From: JBBRMW01 sp038239365 | Lineage (GTDB): Bacteria > Chloroflexota > Anaerolineae > Aggregatilineales > UBA2796 | NCBI GenBank assembly: GCA_038239365.1 | Contig: JBBSEU010000325.1 | Location: 1 to 5,901 of the forward strand | DNA: 5,901 nt | Direction of reading: 5' to 3' | Shown: in pieces, positions 1-4,382 of the stretch | How the letters are laid out: each line of letters opens with the position of its first letter | Position numbering within the stretch: the first letter of the stretch is position 1 | The notes under the pieces: generated by a model | Seen by the model: only the letters and a program-made list of their open reading frames with translations | Database searches by the model: none | Told to the model about the DNA's origin: nothing | Made by a program: the position numbers and the translations under genes

Positions 1-767
1 CGGCTCAGGTGGCTGGCTGAGTCGAATCCACATAGTCCGGCCACGATCTCCAGCGAAAAATCAGTAGTGCGGATGATCGAAATGGCGTTCTGAACGCGCA
101 ATGTGAGCAGGTAATCCATCATCGTTTGGCCGCGCAGCCGCATAAATTGAGCGCGCAGATAAGATGGCGAAACACTGATTTCCTGGGCTACTGAGTCAAG
201 TGTTAGTGAGGTGGAAAACCGCTCCTTGAGGATACGCTCGGCTTCCTCAACCAGCCGTTCGGTACGCGGTGGTTGGCGCTCGGCAAGGTAGCGTTTAAGC
301 AGAATATCAAGCTGGGTGATCAGTGCCGTGATCATCGGTTCGGCGTCGGACTGCTCGGTTTGGAATTCCCGTACCAAGCTGCCACAGATCGTCTCGAAGG
401 TGTGAGCCGCATTGTCCAGACACATCAGCGGCCAGCCTCGATCCGTTGGCACTTGCAGCCACAGCCAGTAGTTGGAATAGCTAGTATGAGCATATTCCGC
501 GTGGGCGCAGCCGGGCGGCACGATCAACACCGTACCCGGTTGAACGGCATAGCGCGTGTCGCCTACCAACGTCTCGATAGTGCCTGTACGATAATAAACG
601 ATCTCCCAGGTGGGATACAGCGGCAGCACCCCGCGCGGCGCATCCACCGGGTGGAAATGCAGTGGAAAATCCTTGCCCTGTGGCGCTTCGTAAATTCCGG
701 CATCCATTAAGTACAGGCTTTGTGCATCCGGTGGCGTTTTGTGCAAGAAGGCAACGTGACTATTCAT
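1..767 (-). CDS. AraC-family transcriptional regulator (3' end cut by window edge)
   Basis: The minus strand is open from an ATG at 767-765 to the left edge, giving 255 complete residues and no stop. Residues about 15-100 resemble the cupin-like AraC ligand-binding domain: PLHFHP at 35-40, WEIVYYRTG at 54-62, VQPGTVLIVPPGCAH at 75-89. Residues about 170-255 are the DNA-binding domain. The first helix-turn-helix is LTLDSVAQEISVSPSYLRAQF (188-208), followed by the connecting helix; the second is the AraC signature FSLEIVAGLCGFDSASHLSR, reaching the edge. Family members are usually about 280-300 residues, so roughly 25-40 C-terminal residues lie outside. The start is well fixed because an in-frame stop (TAA) lies at 785-783 on the minus strand, just upstream; no strong Shine-Dalgarno precedes it, which would suit a weakly expressed regulator. 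It is divergent from the transporter operon, so it probably responds to a sugar and controls that operon. The inducer is unknown. The family call is secure; the target is inferred from position. Confidence 0.95.
   Translation of the reverse strand, partial: MNSHVAFLHKTPPDAQSLYLMDAGIYEAPQGKDFPLHFHPVDAPRGVLPLYPTWEIVYYRTGTIETLVGDTRYAVQPGTVLIVPPGCAHAEYAHTSYSNYWLWLQVPTDRGWPLMCLDNAAHTFETICGSLVREFQTEQSDAEPMITALITQLDILLKRYLAERQPPRTERLVEEAERILKERFSTSLTLDSVAQEISVSPSYLRAQFMRLRGQTMMDYLLTLRVQNAISIIRTTDFSLEIVAGLCGFDSASHLS
721..748 (+). repeat. Second copy of the operator-like repeats inside the regulator's first codons
   Basis: TGTGCA occurs at 721-726 and again at 740-745, 19 bp apart. The 10-mer TTGTGCAAGA at 739-748 is identical to 861-870. 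TGTGCATCCGGTGGCG (721-736) closely matches TGTGCATTGTGGTGGCG (901-917), with TGTGCAT and GGTGGCG separated by 2 rather than 3 nt. This lies inside the regulator's coding sequence (about codons 7-16), so coding constraint may explain part of it. It could be a secondary operator for autoregulation. Confidence 0.35.
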
Positions 768-793
768 TTCGCAACCAAATAATTATTCGGTAA

Positions 794-807
794 ATTTATC
801 GATAAAT
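794..807. promoter_or_regulatory. Perfect 14-bp palindrome upstream of the regulator start
   Basis: ATTTATCGATAAAT is a perfect inverted repeat with no central gap, centred between 800 and 801. Its centre is 33 bp upstream of the regulator's first codon, downstream of the candidate regulator promoter. It could be an operator for a dimeric repressor acting on the regulator gene. AraC proteins normally use direct repeats, so a different protein may bind here. It is AT-rich, and chance occurrence is possible. Confidence 0.35.
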
Positions 808-842
808 GGCATTAACCTCTCAGGCAAACGCCCTGTATCAAT

Positions 843-873
843 AGTATAGCGCATTGCTAATTGTGCAAGACAA
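843..873 (-). promoter_or_regulatory. Candidate promoter of the AraC-family gene
   Basis: Read on the minus strand, a -10-like TATACT (848-843) lies downstream of TTGTCT (873-868, spacing 19) and TTGCAC (868-863). The alternative pairing is TTGCAC with TACTAT (846-841) at 16 nt. Either would start transcription near 835, leaving a leader of about 70 nt that contains the 794-807 palindrome. The -35 region overlaps one TRTGCA repeat, so the same regulator could repress its own gene while activating the divergent operon. This is called by eye, with imperfect matches. Confidence 0.4.
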
Positions 874-906
874 GCGTTTTATGCAAAAAGCGTAGCGGCC
901 TGTGCA
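862..906 (+). promoter_or_regulatory. Candidate AraC-type operator: three TRTGCA direct repeats
   Basis: TGTGCA at 862-867, TATGCA at 880-885 and TGTGCA at 901-906 all point the same way, with start-to-start spacing of 18 and 21 bp, close to two helical turns. The first two share a longer match: TGTGCAAGACAAGCGT and TATGCAAAAAGCGT, differing by a 2-nt gap. The array ends exactly where the candidate -35 element of the transporter operon begins at 907. AraC-family activators typically bind direct half-sites about 20 bp apart next to or overlapping the -35 box, so both place and geometry fit. Binding itself is inferred. Confidence 0.45.
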
Positions 907-935
907 TTGTGGTGGCGCGGAATTCGTCCTAAAAT
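907..935 (+). promoter_or_regulatory. Candidate promoter of the transporter operon
   Basis: TTGTGG (907-912) and TAAAAT (930-935) are separated by exactly 17 nt. The -10 matches TATAAT at 5 of 6 positions; the -35 matches TTGACA only in its TTG. A weak -35 is what a promoter needing an activator would show, and operator-like repeats abut it. Transcription would start near 942 and leave a leader of about 115 nt. A nearer alternative (TTGACC at 1008-1013, TAGAAT at 1034-1039) has 20-nt spacing and would start at or next to the ribosome binding site, so I rank it lower. Confidence 0.4.
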
Positions 936-989
936 GATCCTCAACCATATTCGTCTCGTGCCAAGATTTTTAATCGGAATTATGCAGTC

Positions 990-1006
990 ACTCATCGCGG
1001 ATGAGT
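990..1006 (+). promoter_or_regulatory. 17-bp inverted repeat in the operon leader
   Basis: ACTCATC (990-996) and GATGAGT (1000-1006) are perfect 7-bp arms around GCG. GTCA (987-990) and TGAC (1009-1012) could extend the pairing across a bulge. The centre is about 61 bp upstream of the binding-protein start. It may be an operator for a second regulator or a short leader hairpin. It has no following T-run, so it is not a terminator. Confidence 0.35.
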
Positions 1007-1046
1007 TTTGACCGCTGTATTCAATCGTCTCCCTAGAATATTCATT

Positions 1047-1052
1047 AAGGAG
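1047..1052 (+). promoter_or_regulatory. Ribosome binding site that fixes the binding-protein start
   Basis: AAGGAG lies 6 nt before the ATG at 1059. It selects that codon over an in-frame TTG at 1008, which would add 17 residues ahead of the export signal and push the twin arginines too far from the N-terminus. Confidence 0.85.
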
Positions 1053-1058
1053 TTTGAG

Positions 1059-2405
1059 ATGTCGGACATCAAAAAAATTAGTCGTCGAGAAGCCCTCAAA
1101 TTGATGGGTGGCGCGGTTGCCGGAGCCGCCGTAGCAACTCGGCTGCCTGCGGGCGCATTTGCGAATGTTCACCGCAATGCCGCCAAGAGTCGTTTCGTCG
1201 TGATGGGGGTTACCGACCCAGCACAAAGCGCAGACTTGATCAAGGCGATTGAAGCCGCTCATCCCGATATTACCGTCGATTGGCGCAACCTGACCAGCGA
1301 ACGATTCGTCGAACTATTCAGCGCGTCGGATTTGGCGGGTGAACAAATCGACCTGCTAGATATGAATGGTCAGGACTTGCGCCGTTATGCTACTGCTGGC
1401 AAGCTGCTTGACCTGACCAGCCTCGTCAAATACACAGATCGTTTCCAGCCTGTTTCTACCGCCACCTATAACATTGGTGGTAAGCAGTGGGCCGTACCGC
1501 GCGGCGGAATCGACGGTTTCACCTTTCTGTACAACCGGGCGCTGCTCGACAAAGTGGGCATGAAGGGTGAGCCGCAAACCTATGACGATCTGGTGAAATT
1601 AGCGCCGGAACTCAAAAAACTGGGCGCGGCGGTCTTCACGCATCAGGGCAAGAACATCTATTTGTGGCCGGTCTGGCAGTTCTGGGCATTCGCGCAGACT
1701 TCCGGCAACCAGCCTATTGAAAAGACGATCAAGACCCTTCAGGGCGAAATGAAGTTCACCGACCCGGAACACGTCGCCGCGCTGGAAATCCTGTACAGGT
1801 TCGCCCAGGACAAGCTGTTTATCGACAACGTACTTGGTCTGGATGCTGATACCGAAGCGACATTCTTTCAGGGCAAGGCGCTCATGTGGTACTGGGGGCC
1901 GTGGGAAATCGCGGCGTGGCGCAAGGCCAAGAAGCCCGCCGATGGCTCGAAAGATCAGGCACCCAACCTCGAACTATCCCTGATCCCGCCCGTGCTTGCC
2001 GTGAAAGATACAAACATTAAGCGTCAGATGCCGGGTGGCGTGGGTAATGCTGTCGGTGTGTATGCCAAGATCGCGCCGGAACGCAAAGACCTGGCACTCA
2101 GTATCATGGACTTGATGACCAGTGATAAGTGGGTCAAGTGGGAAAACGACACGAACAGCCGTCCCGTTTCGAGCAATAAGAATGTCGTTGCCAGCGATGA
2201 TCCAGTGGCGCTCAAGTATGCCAAAGAGTGCGCGCCAAACCAGTTCACGTACCTCGATTGGCTGTGGCCGCCAGAAATCACGAAAGCCTTCCAGGAAAAT
2301 CAGCAGGCGATTGTGGCAGGCACGGTCAAGCCCGATGCCGCCGCCAAGAACATTCAGAAGGCATTCGATCAACTTGTCGCGGATGGCTACCAGTTCGGCA
2401 AATAG
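1059..2405 (+). CDS. Extracellular sugar-binding protein of an ABC importer (family 1), Tat-exported
   Basis: 448 residues, the usual size for family-1 carbohydrate-binding proteins. It should capture a sugar outside the cytoplasmic membrane and hand it to the two permeases downstream. The N-terminus has a twin-arginine signal: SRREALKLMGG with R9-R10, then a hydrophobic Gly/Ala-rich stretch to about 28 and a likely cleavage after AFA (33-35). There is no lipobox cysteine. Family hallmarks are IDLLDMNG (97-104), GGKQWAVPRGG (140-150), FLYNRALLDKVG (156-167), FFQGKALMWYWGPWEI (269-284), PGGVGNAVGVY (325-335) and SRPVSS (367-372). Clusters of tryptophans (203, 206, 209; 277, 279, 282; 401, 403) could stack on sugar rings, although which ones do so cannot be told from sequence. 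It is the first gene of the operon; the 76-nt gap after it holds a stem-loop. The substrate is unknown; an oligosaccharide is likely given the enzyme downstream. Confidence 0.93.
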   Translation: MSDIKKISRREALKLMGGAVAGAAVATRLPAGAFANVHRNAAKSRFVVMGVTDPAQSADLIKAIEAAHPDITVDWRNLTSERFVELFSASDLAGEQIDLLDMNGQDLRRYATAGKLLDLTSLVKYTDRFQPVSTATYNIGGKQWAVPRGGIDGFTFLYNRALLDKVGMKGEPQTYDDLVKLAPELKKLGAAVFTHQGKNIYLWPVWQFWAFAQTSGNQPIEKTIKTLQGEMKFTDPEHVAALEILYRFAQDKLFIDNVLGLDADTEATFFQGKALMWYWGPWEIAAWRKAKKPADGSKDQAPNLELSLIPPVLAVKDTNIKRQMPGGVGNAVGVYAKIAPERKDLALSIMDLMTSDKWVKWENDTNSRPVSSNKNVVASDDPVALKYAKECAPNQFTYLDWLWPPEITKAFQENQQAIVAGTVKPDAAAKNIQKAFDQLVADGYQFGK

Positions 2406-2416
2406 CGTTTAAGCAG

Positions 2417-2448
2417 GCGATCATCGTGTAGAATGGCACGATGATCGC
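2417..2448 (+). terminator. Strong stem-loop between binding-protein and permease genes (attenuator or mRNA stabiliser)
   Basis: GCGATCATCGTG (2417-2428) and CACGATGATCGC (2437-2448) form a perfect 12-bp stem with an 8-nt loop, starting 11 nt after the stop codon of the binding-protein gene. The following sequence is AAAATTAGAGTG and only then a run of seven T (2462-2468), so it is not a classic intrinsic terminator. In ABC importer operons such a hairpin commonly protects the upstream message or partly ends transcription, so that more binding protein than permease is made. That role is inferred here. Confidence 0.6.
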
Positions 2449-2481
2449 AAAATTAGAGTGATTTTTTTGAGGTTTTGACTG

Positions 2482-3435
2482 ATGGCGACACCTTTACTGC
2501 CTGCTGAAGCCGTTCGCCCGGTAGTGCTTACGGATAGTCGCAAGCCGCGCCGTAAAACACGCTGGACATTGTATTTGTGGCTTGCCCCCGCGCTCATCCT
2601 TTACGCCGTCTTCAAACTGTTTCCACTGGTCAGCGGCTTGTATCTTTCACTATTGCGCTGGGATGGCATTAAAGACCCGGTGTACATCGGTCTGACCAAT
2701 TTCGAACGGATGCTCAGCGACGAAAAATTGGTGCCAGCCCTGCTGCACAACTTTCAATACGCACTGGGCACTGTCGCAGGCAAACTGATCATTTCGCTGC
2801 TGCTGGCAATACTGCTCAATCAGGCCTTGCGCGGACGCACGTTTTATCGAACCATTTTGTTTCTGCCTGTCGTCCTGTCATTCGTGGTGATCAGCATCCT
2901 CTGGACGTGGCTGTACAACGATCAATTTGGTTTGATCAACAGTTTGCTGCGTTTCGTGCATCTGGACGCGCTAGCCGTGCAATGGCTTGGCGACACGAAA
3001 TATGCACTGATTGCGTTGATGATCGTGGACGTTTGGAAGTGGTACGGCTTTCATATGGTGATCTTTCTGGCGGCACTTCAAACAATTCCTGTGGAATTGT
3101 ACGAGGCGGCGCGCGTCGATGGGGCGTCACGCTGGAATCAATTCATCTCGATCACGCTGCCACAGCTGCGCCCGGTCATGGTGATCAACATCACACTAGC
3201 CTTGCTGGGCGCGTTCAACGTGTTTGATATTCCCTATATCATGACACAGGGCGGCCCCGCCGGGGCCACCAACGTATTGGCACTGCACACCTATACACAG
3301 GCGTTCCAGTTCGGCAAACTTGGCTATGGCTCAGCACTGTCCTATGCACTCTTGTTGTTCATCACGATTGTGGCGCTGGTACAACTGCGAGTCGTGGCCG
3401 CCGATGAAACCTACAACGATGTTGATGTCAACTAA
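2482..3435 (+). CDS. ABC sugar importer permease, MalF/UgpA-like
   Basis: 317 residues, typical for this family. It forms half of the transmembrane channel of a carbohydrate ABC importer. After a basic cytoplasmic N-terminus (KPRRKTRW, 21-28), about six membrane segments can be seen near 29-57, 86-113, 121-145, 174-199, 229-252 and 284-305. The EAA loop that docks the ATPase is EAARVDGASRWNQFISITLP (208-227), with the conserved Gly at 214. TQGGPAGAT (255-263) is also a family hallmark. The start ATG is preceded by GAGG at 2469-2472, 9 nt upstream. It ends 18 nt before the next permease start, so the two are almost certainly co-transcribed and pair as a heterodimer. The stem-loop upstream may lower its expression relative to the binding protein. 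Confidence 0.94.
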   Translation: MATPLLPAEAVRPVVLTDSRKPRRKTRWTLYLWLAPALILYAVFKLFPLVSGLYLSLLRWDGIKDPVYIGLTNFERMLSDEKLVPALLHNFQYALGTVAGKLIISLLLAILLNQALRGRTFYRTILFLPVVLSFVVISILWTWLYNDQFGLINSLLRFVHLDALAVQWLGDTKYALIALMIVDVWKWYGFHMVIFLAALQTIPVELYEAARVDGASRWNQFISITLPQLRPVMVINITLALLGAFNVFDIPYIMTQGGPAGATNVLALHTYTQAFQFGKLGYGSALSYALLLFITIVALVQLRVVAADETYNDVDVN

Positions 3436-3440
3436 CCTTA

Positions 3441-3446
3441 GAAAGG
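3441..3446 (+). promoter_or_regulatory. Ribosome binding site that selects the ATG start of the second permease
   Basis: GAAAGG lies 7 nt before the ATG at 3454. The in-frame GTG at 3448 is only 1 nt from it, too close to be used, so the protein should begin MAQAATL. Confidence 0.75.
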
Positions 3447-3453
3447 CGTGCTG

Positions 3454-4323
3454 ATGGCTCAGGCAGCAACCTTATCCCGAACCCCGCAGCTTGGCGTCAA
3501 GGGTCAGGAGCGGCTCGTCAAATTCGTGAGCCACTTGATTCTGCTGTTTTTTGTGGTGGTGGTCGGCTATCCTGTCTTCTGGATGTTCATGGCATCTTTC
3601 AAAACGGGCGGCGAACTGACCGCGAATCCCTGGGGGTTGCCATCCAGTTTCGCGTTCACCAATTACACCAATGCCTGGGAGATCGGGCTGCTTGGCCCGG
3701 CGCTGCGTAACAGCCTGATCGTGGCAATCAGCACCGTGATATTGGTGGTGGTGCTTGCCATGTTTGCGGGCTTTGCGTTGGCGCGCTTTCGACTGCGCTT
3801 TTCAGTGGCGATCTTTCTGCTGTTCATCCTGACCATGCAAGCACCCGTGCCGATCATCCCACTCTACATCCTGATCGTGAAATTGAACCTGATCGATACG
3901 CTGCCCGGCCTGATTTTGCCAACAGTTGCCAATGGTTTGCCGCTTTCGATCTTCATCTTTCGGGCATTTTTCCGGCAAATCCCATCGGAACTATTGGATG
4001 CAGCAGTGGTCGATGGCGCGACCCGCCTAGGCACTTTTCTACGGATTGTGATTCCGATTTCGACTCCGGCCATTGCGACAGTTGCCATTCTGCAATTTCT
4101 GGGGGCATGGAACGATTTTTTCAATCCGCTCGTACTGCTGCACGCGGCGGATCGGCGCACGCTGCCTGTTGCTATTCAAGCCTTTTCATTCACATTTGGG
4201 CGTACCACCTGGGAACAAGTCTTTGCCGCGCTGTCTATTGGCTCGATCCCGATGATCATCATTTATCTGCTCTTGCAACGCTGGTTCATTCAAGGGCTAA
4301 CGTCCGGGGCGGTCAAAGGCTGA
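3454..4323 (+). CDS. ABC sugar importer permease, MalG/UgpE-like
   Basis: 289 residues from the ATG chosen by its ribosome binding site, a normal length for MalG-type permeases. It is the partner of the preceding permease in the membrane channel. Hydrophobic segments lie near 24-47, 87-110, 117-140, 150-170, 204-228 and 259-275. The typical N-terminal motif YPVFWMFMASFKTGGEL (39-55) is followed by a periplasmic loop with NPWGLP (58-63). The ATPase-docking EAA loop is LLDAAVVDGATRLGTFLRIVIP (180-201), with Asp at 182 where many members have Glu and the conserved Gly at 188. LGAWNDFFNPLVLL (216-229) is a strong family signature. It ends with the usual short polar tail (GLTSGAVKG). No ATPase gene follows directly; a glycoside-hydrolase-like gene starts 59 nt later. 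Confidence 0.94.
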   Translation: MAQAATLSRTPQLGVKGQERLVKFVSHLILLFFVVVVGYPVFWMFMASFKTGGELTANPWGLPSSFAFTNYTNAWEIGLLGPALRNSLIVAISTVILVVVLAMFAGFALARFRLRFSVAIFLLFILTMQAPVPIIPLYILIVKLNLIDTLPGLILPTVANGLPLSIFIFRAFFRQIPSELLDAAVVDGATRLGTFLRIVIPISTPAIATVAILQFLGAWNDFFNPLVLLHAADRRTLPVAIQAFSFTFGRTTWEQVFAALSIGSIPMIIIYLLLQRWFIQGLTSGAVKG

Positions 4324-4382
4324 ACGCTCCCATCGCCAATTTCGCACAATTTACGCATTAAATATCACACGAGGGTTTTTAG

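Noticed and set aside
273..710. Plus-strand open frame of 145 codons
   Set aside because: It lies opposite the AraC-family gene, whose protein has clear domains. The plus-strand translation has no recognisable pattern.
1008..1058. N-terminal extension of the binding protein from TTG at 1008
   Set aside because: The strong AAGGAG at 1047-1052 and the position of the twin arginines favour the ATG at 1059.
879..1262. Minus-strand open frame of 127 codons across the promoter region and binding-protein start
   Set aside because: It overlaps the signal peptide and mature start of a well supported gene and has no ribosome binding site or family features.
3253..3267. GC-rich 7-bp inverted repeat (GGCCCCG-C-CGGGGCC) inside the first permease gene
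   Set aside because: It encodes the conserved GGPAGA part of the family's TQGGP motif, so codon choice on a conserved stretch explains it; there is no T-run or gene boundary.
4324..4382. Possible terminator or promoter between the second permease and the glycosidase-like gene
   Set aside because: The 59 nt hold only a weak TTTA/TAAA dyad and the next ribosome binding site; nothing supports a transcript end, so the gene is probably in the same operon.
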